Assembly: GCF_004404055.1 (NCBI RefSeq)
Contig: NZ_SOHK01000005.1
Coordinates: 310,001 to 374,000 of the forward strand
Reading direction: 5' to 3'
Length of the DNA: 64,000 nucleotides
Source: Cryobacterium ruanii
GTDB lineage: Bacteria > Actinomycetota > Actinomycetes > Actinomycetales > Microbacteriaceae
Part shown: one piece after another, positions 47,536-58,068 of the stretch
Layout: each line of letters begins with the position of its first letter
Numbering within the stretch: the stretch's first letter is position 1
Program-made: the position numbers and the translations under genes
The notes under the pieces: model-generated
Databases searched by the model: none
The model's input: the letters and a program-made list of their open reading frames with translations, nothing else
Told to the model about the DNA's origin: nothing

Positions 47536-48045
47536 GTGACGAGCCACGTTCTGAGTCTGCTCGTCGAGGACAAGCCCGGCCTGCTCACGCGCGTCGCCGG
47601 CCTGTTCGCGCGTCGCGGCTTCAACATTGAAAGCCTCGCTGTGGGCCACAGCGAGATCCCCGGTCTGTCCCGCATCACGATTATGGTCGACGTCGAAGAC
47701 GTGCCGCTCGAGCAGGTGACCAAGCAGCTCAATAAGCTGATCAACGTCATCAAGATCGTCGAGCTCGACGTGGCCCAGTCGGTGCAGCGCGAACACCTGC
47801 TGATCAAGGTCAAGGTCGACAACACGACGCGGTCGCAGGTACTCGAAGCGGTCAACCTGTTCCGCGCCCGCGTCGTCGACGTGGCCACGGACGCCGTCGT
47901 GATCGAGGTCACCGGCGACAGCGGTAAGACCCAGGCGCTGCTGCGGGTGCTCGAACCGTTCGGCATTCGCGAGCTCGCCCAGTCGGGCCTGCTCGCCATC
48001 GGCCGCGGCTCCAAATCCATCACCGAACGAGTCTTCAAGAACTAA
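47536..48045 (+). CDS. ilvN: Acetolactate synthase regulatory small subunit
   Basis: IlvN binds valine and tunes the large subunit. The 169-residue protein starts with an ACT domain (HVLSLLVEDKPGLLTRVAGLFARRGFNIESL, read in two parts of residues 3-33) and has the second regulatory domain typical of actinobacterial small subunits. The GTG start lies two bases after the ilvB stop. Confidence 0.96.
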   Translation: MTSHVLSLLVEDKPGLLTRVAGLFARRGFNIESLAVGHSEIPGLSRITIMVDVEDVPLEQVTKQLNKLINVIKIVELDVAQSVQREHLLIKVKVDNTTRSQVLEAVNLFRARVVDVATDAVVIEVTGDSGKTQALLRVLEPFGIRELAQSGLLAIGRGSKSITERVFKN

Positions 48046-48065
48046 CGTTCTTCAGCTTTTTCTAA

Positions 48066-49121
<1,056 letters not shown>

Positions 49122-49147
49122 GCATTCGCTGAACCGATTCGCATGAC

Positions 49148-49189
49148 CGAAGGGGCCCTCGTTCGCGAGGGTCCCTTCGTGCGTTTTTT
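49148..49189 (+). terminator. Terminator after ilvC
   Basis: CGAAGGGGCCCTCG and CGAGGGTCCCTTCG pair around a TT-containing loop, followed by TGCG and six T. Confidence 0.9.
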
Positions 49190-49203
49190 GAAGGCGGGTG
49201 AGT

Positions 49204-49869
49204 ATGGCAGCGCATATTACGAACACACGCCGTTGGCGGCAGCGCAGCGCGACGGCAGCCATGGTCGGAGTCGTACTCTACGTACTCGTCGACGTGGTGC
49301 TGCAGTTTCTGCCACCGCACTACAGCCCGATCAGTGACGCCGAGAGCAACCTCGCCGTCGGTCCTTACGGCTGGGTGATGAATGTGAACTTTGTCGGCCG
49401 CGCAGTGTTCTGCGTCGCCGCCGTCGTGGCGATCGCCCTGACGGCACACACGCTGGTGTCCGGGCGCCGGGACCGCCTGCTCGGCTTCGGCCTTGTGCTT
49501 CTGCTGGTCGGCGGAGCCAGCTCGGCGGTGCTCGCGTTCTTTCCGGCCGATGTCAGCGCCGCGCACACGAGTGCGCTGCAGACCTCGACCACGGTCGGCG
49601 TCATCCACCTCGCTGTGGCATCCTTCGGCTTTGTCGCGGCTCTCTTTGCGATCCTGCTGCTGACGATCTGGCTGTGGATTCGGCACGTTCTGCCGCGCGT
49701 GCGGCCGTGGGCGACCGCGTTCGCCGCGCTCACCCTGCTCGGGCTGCTCCTGGTCGTCGCAGCGAGCGCGTTGGCGCCGGGCGTTGTCGGCCTCGCCGAA
49801 CGCGCCGCCCTGGCGGGAATCCTGGGGTGGACTTTTTCGGTGAATGCCGGCATTCGCCGTCTGACGTAG
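49204..49869 (+). CDS. DUF998 membrane protein
   Basis: A 221-residue protein with about six membrane segments of the DUF998 family. The first loop carries HYSPISDAESNLAVGPYGWVM, a feature of the family, and FFPAD follows after TM3. The function is not known. The start is ATG 49204; a GTG two codons earlier is also possible. It is an independent unit after the ilvC terminator. Confidence 0.75.
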   Translation: MAAHITNTRRWRQRSATAAMVGVVLYVLVDVVLQFLPPHYSPISDAESNLAVGPYGWVMNVNFVGRAVFCVAAVVAIALTAHTLVSGRRDRLLGFGLVLLLVGGASSAVLAFFPADVSAAHTSALQTSTTVGVIHLAVASFGFVAALFAILLLTIWLWIRHVLPRVRPWATAFAALTLLGLLLVVAASALAPGVVGLAERAALAGILGWTFSVNAGIRRLT

Positions 49870-50024
49870 ACTCCGAGTCTGCCCCAAACCGGTAGAGTCG
49901 AGCAATGCACTGGTGTGACCACCGGTTCATCTGGTCCTGTGCACCGACGCACAGCTTTGCCGTGGGCTATCCCTCAAACGGATGCCTGTGGGGCCGCCCG
50001 CTCCACTCGCGTAAGGCCGGCACC

Positions 50025-51323
50025 ATGACCTCAGGCAGAAATCTTGACGATTCGAATTTGGTAGCACCCGTCGAACTCGAGGATGGCAAACCCCCCAGGT
50101 GGAAAATCGTTGGCCCCGGCCTCGTCGTGGCAGCCACCGGCGTCGGAGCGGCCGACATGGTCGCCACCCTCGTGGCCGGCTCGCGCTACGGCTACGCGCT
50201 GCTCTGGGCGGTCATCCTCGGCGTGATCCTCAAGATCGTGCTGGTCGAGGGCGCCGGTCGATACACCCTCGCCACCGGCAAGACCATCTTCGAGGGCTGG
50301 CGTTCCCTCGGCAAGTGGACCACCTGGTACTTCGGCCCGTACATCATGCTGTGGGGCTTCGTCTACGGCGCCACCGCCATGTCGTCGGCTGCCCTGCCGC
50401 TTGCGGCACTGTTCCCGGTCTTTCCGCTGCCGGTGTGGGCGGTTTTGATGGGCCTTGCCGGGCTCACCATGGTCTGGTTCGGGCGCTACGCCATATTTGA
50501 GAAGATTACCGCGGCGCTTGTGGGCATCATGTTCATCACGGTCGTCGGACTCGCCGTCATCGCCGCGCCCGACCTGCCCGCAATGCTGCAGGGACTCGTA
50601 CCGATCATTCCCGAAGGCGGCGTGCTCTACACGCTCGCCCTGGCCGGCGGGGTCGGCGGCACCATCACTCTCGCCGCTTACGGCTACTGGCTGCGCGAAA
50701 AGGGCTGGTCAACGCCGCGCTGGATGAAGGTGATGCGCATCGACAACCGCATGGCCTACGTCATGACGGGAATCTTCGTCATCGCCATGCTCATCGTCGG
50801 CGCCGAAGTGGTCGGTGCCGCCGGAATCACCCTGAGCGCGGGCGACAAGGGTCTGCTCGACCTCTCCACGGTGCTCAACGAGAAGTACGGCGTCGTCGTC
50901 GGAACCGGCTTTCTGGTGGGGTTCTGGGCGGCATCCTTCTCGTCGATCATCGGCGTCTGGAACGGCGTGAGCCTCATGTTCGCCGATTTCTGGGGCAACA
51001 TGCGCGGCAAGAAGTCAGGCCACCCCGACACCATGGTCGGCGGCAAGTACTTCAAGTTCTACCTGTTGTGGCTCACCTTCCCGCCGATGATCCTGTTCCT
51101 GCTCGGTTCGCCGATCGGGCTCATCCTCGCCTACGGCGTGCTCGGCTCGCTGTTCATGCCGTTTCTCGCGATGACCCTGCTCGGTCTGCTGAACGGCAAG
51201 CGCATTCCTCCAAAATGGCGCAACCGGTGGTTCACCAACATCGCTTTGAGCATTTGTGCCCTGCTTTTCATCATCCTGGGCGTGCAGCAGCTGATCACGG
51301 CCGTCAAGCCGCTGTTCGGCTAG
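50025..51323 (+). CDS. Nramp-family-like metal transporter
   Basis: A 432-residue protein with 11 or so membrane segments and Nramp-like order. TM1 reads GPGLVVAATGVGAADMVATLVAGSRYG (in two pieces, from residue 29). In classical Nramp proteins this segment has the metal-binding DPGN motif; here the same place reads GAAD, so metal choice may differ from manganese or iron. I chose ATG 50025, with AAGG upstream, over a longer frame whose first 40 residues look non-coding. It stands alone. Confidence 0.82.
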   Translation: MTSGRNLDDSNLVAPVELEDGKPPRWKIVGPGLVVAATGVGAADMVATLVAGSRYGYALLWAVILGVILKIVLVEGAGRYTLATGKTIFEGWRSLGKWTTWYFGPYIMLWGFVYGATAMSSAALPLAALFPVFPLPVWAVLMGLAGLTMVWFGRYAIFEKITAALVGIMFITVVGLAVIAAPDLPAMLQGLVPIIPEGGVLYTLALAGGVGGTITLAAYGYWLREKGWSTPRWMKVMRIDNRMAYVMTGIFVIAMLIVGAEVVGAAGITLSAGDKGLLDLSTVLNEKYGVVVGTGFLVGFWAASFSSIIGVWNGVSLMFADFWGNMRGKKSGHPDTMVGGKYFKFYLLWLTFPPMILFLLGSPIGLILAYGVLGSLFMPFLAMTLLGLLNGKRIPPKWRNRWFTNIALSICALLFIILGVQQLITAVKPLFG

Positions 51324-51344
51324 CTGCGCGGCGGCTGGGCCGGA

Positions 51345-51350
51345 TACTCT
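51345..51350 (+). promoter_or_regulatory. Candidate -10 element of the 51,357 gene (leaderless)
   Basis: TACTCT ends six bases before ATG 51357, with only A and T between and no Shine-Dalgarno, as expected for a leaderless transcript. Confidence 0.4.
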
Positions 51351-51356
51351 ATAAAA

Positions 51357-51878
51357 ATGAACCCGAGACGCGACGACGATGCACTGAATTGGGCCGGTGA
51401 CGACGACCCGACGCTGCACGAGGGGAGCGCCGATCGGGCGAGGCCCGCACCAGACGGCTTGTCAGAGGGATGGACTACTCCGCAGGTTTCAGCGAACCAT
51501 CCGGTTGCAACCGACAGCACAACGGATGCCGACACGCCCGCTCCCGAGACCGCCCAGCCCTCCAACCCGGCAGCGAGCTCGGCCGCCCTGGTCGGCATGG
51601 GCATCCTCGCCGGCATGTACCTGCTCTACTCGATCGGCTGGTTCATCGGCGTGGCCCGCGTCTCGACCCCGTCTATAGCCGTCAGCCCGGCTGACCCGGT
51701 CGCCGGGTTCATGACGTCCCTGGGCGGGTGGCTCGCGGTAGCGGCACCAGTGGTCTGGTTCGGATCGACTTTCTGGCTCACGATGAGCCGGCCGCGCGCG
51801 CGGTGGGTCTTTCTGCTGCTCGGCGTCGTCGTATTGATTCCGTTTCCCTTTCTCGTCGGAACGGGGCAGCCGCTGTGA
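51357..51878 (+). CDS. Hypothetical membrane protein
   Basis: I do not recognise a function for this 173-residue protein. The first 75 residues are hydrophilic and rich in Asp, Pro, Ser and Thr, with no fold visible. Three membrane segments follow (about 78-97, 117-135 and 148-168). The layout, with a disordered cytoplasmic N-terminus and small membrane domain, is common in Microbacteriaceae. The stop overlaps the GTG of the next membrane protein as GTGA, so the two probably work together. Confidence 0.7.
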   Translation: MNPRRDDDALNWAGDDDPTLHEGSADRARPAPDGLSEGWTTPQVSANHPVATDSTTDADTPAPETAQPSNPAASSAALVGMGILAGMYLLYSIGWFIGVARVSTPSIAVSPADPVAGFMTSLGGWLAVAAPVVWFGSTFWLTMSRPRARWVFLLLGVVVLIPFPFLVGTGQPL

Positions 51879-52231
51879 GCGAGATCGAGCTGACCGCTGT
51901 GCAGCCCCGCCAGCGTCCGCGCTGGCTTCTGCTGGCCATCGCCCTGTTTATCGGGCTGTTCTATGCCTACGACGTTTGGGAAGCCGTCGGCAACCTGGTC
52001 GGGCTGAACCTGCAGGCCCAGTCCCTCGATACGCAGCTGAGCGGCTTCGGCTGGGCCGTGCTCATTTTCGGCGTGCTCCTGCCGGTGCTGGTCTACGCCC
52101 TGGCCTTCTGGATCGGACGCAACCGGGCCTTCGGACTGCAGGCCCTGACCCTGTTCGTCGGGCTCTGCGCGGTGGCTGCCGTCTCGCTCGACATCACCGC
52201 GGTCTTCAGCCTGGCCAGACTGATCGTCTAG
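51875..52231 (+). CDS. Hypothetical three-span membrane protein
   Basis: A 118-residue protein with three membrane segments (about 17-37, 58-78 and 88-112). I do not recognise it. The GTG start at 51875 overlaps the preceding stop. The alternative start in the same frame lies deep inside the preceding gene and is unlikely. Its TAG stop shares CTAG with the stop of the convergent DoxX gene. Confidence 0.7.
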   Translation: MSEIELTAVQPRQRPRWLLLAIALFIGLFYAYDVWEAVGNLVGLNLQAQSLDTQLSGFGWAVLIFGVLLPVLVYALAFWIGRNRAFGLQALTLFVGLCAVAAVSLDITAVFSLARLIV

Positions 52232-52623
52232 AGCACCGACACCACGACCAGGGCCATCAGCACCACCTGGGCGATGAGCCGGGGGACGAAGGGGATCGCC
52301 ACCCGCCCGAACCGTTTCGGATGCTGCGCGGCATAGGCGTTGGCCGGAAACACCGCTGCCAGAAACACCACGAGCGCCGCGGCCGCCGAAACCATGGTCG
52401 GTGGAAGGAGCAGTCCGAGCCCGCCGGCCACCTCACACACCCCGGTGAAGAGCACGAGGTTGACCGGGCTGGCCAGGCCGCTCCGGCGCAGGCGCGGCGG
52501 AATCATCGCAGCCATCGTGCGTTGCACCGACGGCAGAAAATGGGTGAGACCGGCGCCGATGAAGACCAGTGCCAGAAGCACCCGCAGTGCCAATTGGAGT
52601 CCGTCGACTACGTCGTTGCTCAT
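52228..52623 (-). CDS. DoxX family membrane protein
   Basis: A 131-residue protein with four membrane segments and the DoxX layout: ALVFIGAGLTHFLP in the first span and LFTGVCEVAGGLGLLLPP in the second. Relatives take part in thiosulfate oxidation or in membrane redox defence. No such partner lies nearby, so the role here is open. The gene is on its own. Confidence 0.85.
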   Translation of the reverse strand: MSNDVVDGLQLALRVLLALVFIGAGLTHFLPSVQRTMAAMIPPRLRRSGLASPVNLVLFTGVCEVAGGLGLLLPPTMVSAAAALVVFLAAVFPANAYAAQHPKRFGRVAIPFVPRLIAQVVLMALVVVSVL

Positions 52624-52709
52624 TGGTCTATTGTGCAGCCGGTAGGGTGGAAACCGAGTAGCGCCCTTTTTCGCGCCGCCGACACATGCAATCTAAGGAT
52701 CCGATTTTA

Positions 52710-54302
52710 TTGTCGAAGCCCGTCGTCCTGATCGCCGAAGAACTTTCCCCCGCCACCGTCGATGCCCTTGGCCCCGACTTTGACATTCACCACGTCGACG
52801 GCACGGATCGCTCTGCGCTGTTCGCCGAGCTTGCCACCGCGCAGGCCGTCTTGGTGCGGTCCGCCACGAAAATGGATGCCGAAGCCATTAAGGCTGCGCC
52901 CCACCTGAAGGTCATCGCCCGCGCCGGCGTCGGCCTCGACAACGTGGACATCAAGGCGGCGACCGCGGCCGGCGTCATGGTCGTCAACGCTCCCACCTCC
53001 AACATCATCTCGGCCGCCGAGCTGACCGTTGGGCACATCCTGAGCCTGGCCCGTCACATTCCTGCCGCCTCCGGTGCCCTCGCCGATGGGCAGTGGAAGC
53101 GCTCCAAGTACACCGGCGTCGAGCTCTACGAAAAGACCATCGGCATCATCGGCCTCGGCCGGATCGGTGCGCTCATCACCGCCCGCCTGCAGGCCTTCGG
53201 CACCAACGTCATCGCCTACGACCCCTACATCACCTCGGCACGCGCCCAGCAGCTCGGCGTGACCCCGGTCACCCTCGACGAACTGCTCGCGCAGTCCGAC
53301 TTCGTCACGATCCACATGCCGAAGACGCCGGAGACCACCGGCATGATCGGTGCCGCCCAACTCAAGCTGATGAAGCCGACCGCGTTCGTCGTTAACGTCG
53401 CCCGCGGCGGACTCATCGACGAAGATGCGCTGCACGAAGCCCTCCTCGCCGGCACCATCGCCGGCGCCGGCCTGGACGTGTTCGTGAGCGAACCGCCCAC
53501 CGGTTCGCCGTTGCTCGGCCTCGACAACATCATCACGACCCCGCACCTCGGCGCGTCGACCGACGAAGCCCAGGAAAAGGCTGGCGTCTCCGTCGCTAAG
53601 TCCGTGCGCCTCGCGCTCTCCGGCGAGCTCGTTCCCGACGCGGTGAACGTGGCCGGCGGAGTCATCGATCCCTACGTGCGCCCCGGCATTCCGCTGGTCG
53701 AGAAGCTCGGCCAGGTGTTCTCCGGCCTCGCCGCGCACAGCCCGCTCACGAGCGTGGACGTCGAGGTGCGCGGTGAACTCGTCGAGTACGACGTGAGCGT
53801 GCTCAAGCTCGCCGCGCTCAAGGGCATCTTCACCAACGTCGTGAGCGAGACCGTCTCCTACGTCAACGCGCCCCTGTTGGCCGAGCAGCGCGGCGTCACC
53901 GTGCGCATGCTCACCGACGCTGAATCGCCCGAGTACCGCAACGTCATCACCCTGCGGGGCGCCCTCGCCGACGGGTCGCAGGTCTCTGTCTCCGGTACCC
54001 TCACCGGCACCAAGCAGATCGAGAAGATCGTCGAGATCAACGGCTACGACGTCGAGGTTCCGTTTGCCAAGAACCTTATTGTCATGCTCTACGCCGATCG
54101 CCCCGGAATCGTCGCCATCTATGGCCGCGAATTTGGCGACGCCAAGATTAACATTGCGGGCATGCAGATCGCCCGCGACGTGGCTGGCGGCAAGGCGCTC
54201 AGTGTTCTGACCGTCGACTCCGAGGTTCCGGTCGGGCTGCTCGTTGCCGTGCGCACCGCGATCGACGCCGAGATCATGGTGGAGATCGACCTCACCGATT
54301 AA
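52710..54302 (+). CDS. serA: D-3-phosphoglycerate dehydrogenase
   Basis: SerA makes 3-phosphohydroxypyruvate, the first step of serine synthesis. The 530-residue protein is the long form: a catalytic and NAD-binding part to about residue 315 (RAGVGLDNVD, GIIGLGRIG, NVARGGLIDE, TPHLGAST), an intervening domain (about 320-450), and an ACT domain at the end. I chose TTG 52710 because it gives MSKPVVLIAEE, as in mycobacterial SerA, with AAGGA upstream. ATG 52686 is also possible and adds eight residues. Confidence 0.94.
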   Translation: MSKPVVLIAEELSPATVDALGPDFDIHHVDGTDRSALFAELATAQAVLVRSATKMDAEAIKAAPHLKVIARAGVGLDNVDIKAATAAGVMVVNAPTSNIISAAELTVGHILSLARHIPAASGALADGQWKRSKYTGVELYEKTIGIIGLGRIGALITARLQAFGTNVIAYDPYITSARAQQLGVTPVTLDELLAQSDFVTIHMPKTPETTGMIGAAQLKLMKPTAFVVNVARGGLIDEDALHEALLAGTIAGAGLDVFVSEPPTGSPLLGLDNIITTPHLGASTDEAQEKAGVSVAKSVRLALSGELVPDAVNVAGGVIDPYVRPGIPLVEKLGQVFSGLAAHSPLTSVDVEVRGELVEYDVSVLKLAALKGIFTNVVSETVSYVNAPLLAEQRGVTVRMLTDAESPEYRNVITLRGALADGSQVSVSGTLTGTKQIEKIVEINGYDVEVPFAKNLIVMLYADRPGIVAIYGREFGDAKINIAGMQIARDVAGGKALSVLTVDSEVPVGLLVAVRTAIDAEIMVEIDLTD

Positions 54303-54323
54303 GGCTCTGCAGAACGGATGCGA

Positions 54324-54354
54324 GTGGGCGCCTGCCCTGCAGGCGCCCACTTTT
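54324..54354. terminator. Terminator after serA
   Basis: GTGGGCGCCTGC and GCAGGCGCCCAC form a perfect 12-bp stem around CCT, followed by four T. It also separates serA from the convergent TetR gene. Confidence 0.88.
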
Positions 54355-54365
54355 CCGTCCCCGCC

Positions 54366-54935
54366 TCAGCGCGGCAGCAACCGGCCGATCACGGCGATCA
54401 ACCGGGTCATGGCCTCATCGTCGTGAAGCTGCGGCGCTTGCTCGTGCCCGGCGAGCGACGAGTTGACGAAGAGCCCGTCACTGATCAGCATGATCGCCTG
54501 GGCTGTGTGCGGATCGTGCACCGCGTCTTCGATCACCGAGAGCCAGCGTCGACGAATATCGGTGAGCACCTGCATGGCGCGTGGATCCCGGCCCTGGGCG
54601 AGCCGGGAACCGGCGATGTAGGCGCGATCGAGCGGGCTGCCAGTGTGCACCGAGGTGCGAATGAGGTAGTCGACCGGTCCGGCGGTGGCGGTGCGGATGT
54701 TCTCCGCGTCTTCGACTGCAAGCGTATCGAGGCGGGCGAGCAGGCCGTCGATCAGGGCGTCCTTCGATGCGAAGTGGTAGAGCAGACCGCCCTTAGATAC
54801 AGCGGCGGCCGCCGCGACGGCATCGAGGGTGGCCGACCGTTCCCCGCCCTCGACTAGCAACTCCTCGAAGGCGTCGAGCAGCCGATCCCGGGTAGAAGCG
54901 GATGGCGCGGCGGCATTTTTCGGCATAGAGGTCAT
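54366..54935 (-). CDS. TetR-family transcriptional regulator
   Basis: A 189-residue TetR protein. The helix-turn-helix is clear in the first 55 residues (RLLDAFEELLVEGG, then TLDAVAAAAAVSKGGLLYHFASKDAL). The rest is the ligand-binding domain. Starts at 54947, 54935 and 54926 are all possible. It is divergent from a DHA2 efflux gene, and a near-perfect 24-bp palindrome in the gap is a good candidate operator. It is most likely a drug-responsive repressor of that pump. Confidence 0.9.
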   Translation of the reverse strand: MTSMPKNAAAPSASTRDRLLDAFEELLVEGGERSATLDAVAAAAAVSKGGLLYHFASKDALIDGLLARLDTLAVEDAENIRTATAGPVDYLIRTSVHTGSPLDRAYIAGSRLAQGRDPRAMQVLTDIRRRWLSVIEDAVHDPHTAQAIMLISDGLFVNSSLAGHEQAPQLHDDEAMTRLIAVIGRLLPR

Positions 54936-54984
54936 GGTAACGAACACGCAGACTGTCGATCAGACACGAGGAGCGGACTAGACA

Positions 54985-55008
54985 ACTATACCGTCCAGCC
55001 GGTACAGT
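54985..55008. promoter_or_regulatory. TetR operator candidate
   Basis: ACTATACCG and CGGTACAGT are inverted arms matching at eight of nine positions, with a 6-bp spacer. The site lies midway between the divergent TetR and efflux genes. Confidence 0.65.
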
Positions 55009-55052
55009 CAATTCTGTTCCTCCGCAAATAGCAGTCGAAAAAAACCCAGAAA

Positions 55053-56633
55053 GTGAACGAGATCGTGTCTGCCCCCGCTGCCCCCACCGATTCCACCAAC
55101 CTGACCCTTGGTGCTGAGCAGCCAGGCGCGGCATCCGCTCGGCCGGTACGGCATGACCGTCGACGCTGGTGGGCGCTGGCCGTGCTGATGCTGCCGGTAC
55201 TGCTCGTGTCGATCGACAACACGGTGCTCAACTTTGCGCTGCCGGCGATCTCGACGGCGACCCTGCCGACCGGCGTACAGCTGCTCTGGATGGTTGACAT
55301 CTACCCGCTCGTGCTCGCCGGCCTGCTCGTGGCCATGGGTAGCCTCGGCGACCGCATCGGCCGCCGCCGCCTGCTGCTCATCGGCTCTACCGGGTTCGGC
55401 GTGGTATCGGTCTTCGCGGCGTTCTCCCCGAGCATCGAGGGACTCATCATCGCCCGGGCGGCCCTCGGATTCTTCGGTGCGATGCTGATGCCGTCGACCC
55501 TGTCCCTGCTGCGCTCCACCTTCGTGGACCGCGATCAGCGCCGCCTTGCCATCGCGATCTGGGCCACCGGATTCGCGGCCGGCAGCGCCCTCGGGCCGGT
55601 CGTCGGCGGCATCCTGCTCGAGCATTTCGCCTGGGGCTCGGTCTTTCTGCTTGCGGTACCGGTTCTGCTGCCGCTGCTCGTGCTCGCACCGATCCTGGTC
55701 ACCGAGTCGCGCGACCCGAACCCCGGCCGCATCGACGTTCTCAGCATCGTCCTCTCGTTGGGCACCATGCTTCCGATCGTCTACGGCATTAAGAGTATCG
55801 CCGAGCACGGAGTGACCTGGCTCACCCTGGCCCCGATCGCGTTCGGCCTGGCTCTAGGGGTGTGGTTTGTGCGCCGGCAGCTGCGGGTGCCGAATCCTAT
55901 GCTCGACATGGGCCTGTTTCGGCGCGGCGCGTTCAGTGGCGCCGTCGGTGTCAACCTGCTCAGCGTGACAGCGCTCGTCGGGTGCCTGTTCTTCATCTCG
56001 CAGCACCTGCAACTCGTGCTTGGACTCTCACCGCTGTCGGCCGGACTCGTGCTCGTGCCCGGCCTGGCCGCGATGATCGTGGCCGGACTGCTGATCGTGC
56101 CGATCGCCCGTCGAGTGCGGCCGTCGCGAGTGGTGCCCGTGGCGCTGCTGGTGTCGGTAGCCGGGTTCGCGTCGATCGCGTTGCGCGGCGGCCAGATCGA
56201 TGCCTTCTCCATCGGCGTGGCCTTCGTGCTGCTCGGAATTGGAATCGGTGCGGCCGAGACCGTGTCGAACGAGTTGATCGTGGCGACCGCGCCGGCAGAT
56301 AAGGCGGGGGCGGCATCCGCTGTGTCAGAAACGGCCTACGAATTGGGGGCGGTCTTGGGAACGGCCGTTCTCGGCACGATTCTTACGGTGTCGTATCGCG
56401 CAGCCGTGCTGCTGCCCGACGGTTTGAGCGCGCCCGAACGGGCCGCCGCCGGCGAAACGCTCGGCGGCGCCGTAGCCGTGGCCGGGCAACTGCCCACCGG
56501 GGTAGCGCAGGAGCTGCTCGATTCGGCCCGGCACGCCTTCGACAGTGGTGTCGGTCTTACCGCCTGGATCGGCGTTGCGCTCGTGCTCGGGGCGGCCGTG
56601 GTTGCGCTGGTCGCGCTGCGCCGGGCCCGCTAG
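55053..56633 (+). CDS. DHA2-family MFS efflux transporter
   Basis: A 526-residue protein with about 14 membrane segments, the EmrB/QacA layout of proton-driven multidrug pumps. It has motif A (GSLGDRIGRRRLLLIG near residue 92) and the motif C region of exporters (GFAAGSALGPVVGGILLEHF near 170). The GTG start at 55053 is weak; GTG 55065 is an alternative. The divergent TetR gene and palindrome suggest induction by the exported compound. Confidence 0.9.
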   Translation: MNEIVSAPAAPTDSTNLTLGAEQPGAASARPVRHDRRRWWALAVLMLPVLLVSIDNTVLNFALPAISTATLPTGVQLLWMVDIYPLVLAGLLVAMGSLGDRIGRRRLLLIGSTGFGVVSVFAAFSPSIEGLIIARAALGFFGAMLMPSTLSLLRSTFVDRDQRRLAIAIWATGFAAGSALGPVVGGILLEHFAWGSVFLLAVPVLLPLLVLAPILVTESRDPNPGRIDVLSIVLSLGTMLPIVYGIKSIAEHGVTWLTLAPIAFGLALGVWFVRRQLRVPNPMLDMGLFRRGAFSGAVGVNLLSVTALVGCLFFISQHLQLVLGLSPLSAGLVLVPGLAAMIVAGLLIVPIARRVRPSRVVPVALLVSVAGFASIALRGGQIDAFSIGVAFVLLGIGIGAAETVSNELIVATAPADKAGAASAVSETAYELGAVLGTAVLGTILTVSYRAAVLLPDGLSAPERAAAGETLGGAVAVAGQLPTGVAQELLDSARHAFDSGVGLTAWIGVALVLGAAVVALVALRRAR

Positions 56634-56885
56634 CTACAGGTCGTCGATCGAGTTCTCGCGGCGCGTGACCTGCTCGCCGTGCGCCGGGTCGGCGATGGTG
56701 CGGGTCGTGCTCACGCTGTTGCGGCGTCGCGTCATTAGCACGATTCCGAGGATCGTCACGAGTGCGCCGGCTGCGAGCAGAATGTAGCCGACGAGCTGCA
56801 GGTCCACCCCGGTCACGCTGATGTCGAGGGCCCACACCAGAATGGCGCCGATGACTAGCAGAAAGATTCCCAGTCCGATACTCAT
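56634..56885 (-). CDS. DUF6458 family membrane protein
   Basis: An 83-residue protein with two membrane segments (about 2-20 and 28-50) and a hydrophilic tail, matching the DUF6458 family that is frequent in actinobacteria. No function is known. The stop lies next to the stop of the convergent efflux gene. Confidence 0.8.
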   Translation of the reverse strand: MSIGLGIFLLVIGAILVWALDISVTGVDLQLVGYILLAAGALVTILGIVLMTRRRNSVSTTRTIADPAHGEQVTRRENSIDDL

Positions 56886-56997
56886 GATGTCCTTCTTTCC
56901 GTTGGTGGTGCGCTAGTGACCAGCCTAGGCAGTTCGGTGACAAAGGTAAGGTTTGACTATACGCAATTCAGGTGTTCGTTGACTGGTTCGGAGCCGC

Positions 56998-58068
56998 ATG
57001 TCTCGTACTATCAAACTCGCTGTCATTCCCGGAGACGGGATTGGACCGGAAGTTGTCGCCGAGGCCGTGAAGGTGCTCGACGCCGTCACCGCCCGCGACG
57101 AGGTCACGATCGAGACGAGCACGTTTCAGCTCGGCGCAGCGAGGTTCCTTCAGACCGGTGATGTACTCACCGATGCCGACCTCGCGTCGATCCAGCAGCA
57201 CGACGCCATTCTGCTCGGCGCCGTCGGCGGCGTTCCGGGCGATCCGCGCTTGAAAGACGCGAATATCGAGCGTGGGCTGCTGCTCGGCCTGCGCTTCGCC
57301 CTCGACCACTACGTCAATCTTCGGCCGTGCACCATCTACCCGGGAGTGACGAGCCCGCTCGCCGCTCCCGGCATGGTCGACTTCGTCGTCGTGCGGGAGG
57401 GAACGGAGGGCCCCTACGTCGGCAACGGCGGCGCGATCCGCCGCGGTACCCCGCAGGAGGTCGCTAACGAGGTCTCGGTGAACACCGCGTACGGGGTGGA
57501 ACGCGTCGTGCGGCACGCTTTCGAGGTGGCACAGGGGCGCGAACGCAAGCGCCTCACCCTCGTGCACAAGACCAACGTGCTCGTTTTCGCTGGAAGCTTG
57601 TGGCAGCGCATCGTGAACGCGGTGGCCGCCGAATACCCCCAGGTCGCGGTGGATTATCTGCACGTCGACGCGGCGACTATCTTCTTCGTCACGAATCCGA
57701 GTAGATTCGACGTGATCGTCACCGATAACCTTTTTGGCGATATCCTCACCGACCTTGCAGCGGCAATCAGCGGCGGCATCGGCCTTGCGGCCTCCGGCAA
57801 TATCAACCCGACGGGTCGCTTTCCCAGCATGTTCGAGCCGGTACACGGCTCGGCCCCCGATATCGCCGGCCAGCAACTCGCCGACCCGACCGCGGCCATC
57901 CTCTCGGTGGCGCTGTTGCTCGACCACCTCGGGCTGACGGATGCCGCGGCTCGCGTCAACGAGGCCGTGGCCGACGACCTGGCGCGACGCACCACAACCG
58001 TGCGGCGCAGCACTGCCGAGGTGGGGGACGCCATCGTGACACTTCTGACAGACAAGGTACTCAAATGA
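56998..58068 (+). CDS. leuB: 3-Isopropylmalate dehydrogenase
   Basis: LeuB oxidises 3-isopropylmalate in leucine synthesis. The 356-residue protein has [19 protein letters not shown] at the N-terminus, the substrate-binding RPCTIYPG region, the YVNxxA-type [14 protein letters not shown], and [22 protein letters not shown] near residue 240. The stop overlaps the ilvE start as ATGA, making a leucine/branched-chain operon. Upstream 56,886-56,997 contains TTGACT twice but no clear paired -10. Confidence 0.97.
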   Translation: MSRTIKLAVIPGDGIGPEVVAEAVKVLDAVTARDEVTIETSTFQLGAARFLQTGDVLTDADLASIQQHDAILLGAVGGVPGDPRLKDANIERGLLLGLRFALDHYVNLRPCTIYPGVTSPLAAPGMVDFVVVREGTEGPYVGNGGAIRRGTPQEVANEVSVNTAYGVERVVRHAFEVAQGRERKRLTLVHKTNVLVFAGSLWQRIVNAVAAEYPQVAVDYLHVDAATIFFVTNPSRFDVIVTDNLFGDILTDLAAAISGGIGLAASGNINPTGRFPSMFEPVHGSAPDIAGQQLADPTAAILSVALLLDHLGLTDAAARVNEAVADDLARRTTTVRRSTAEVGDAIVTLLTDKVLK

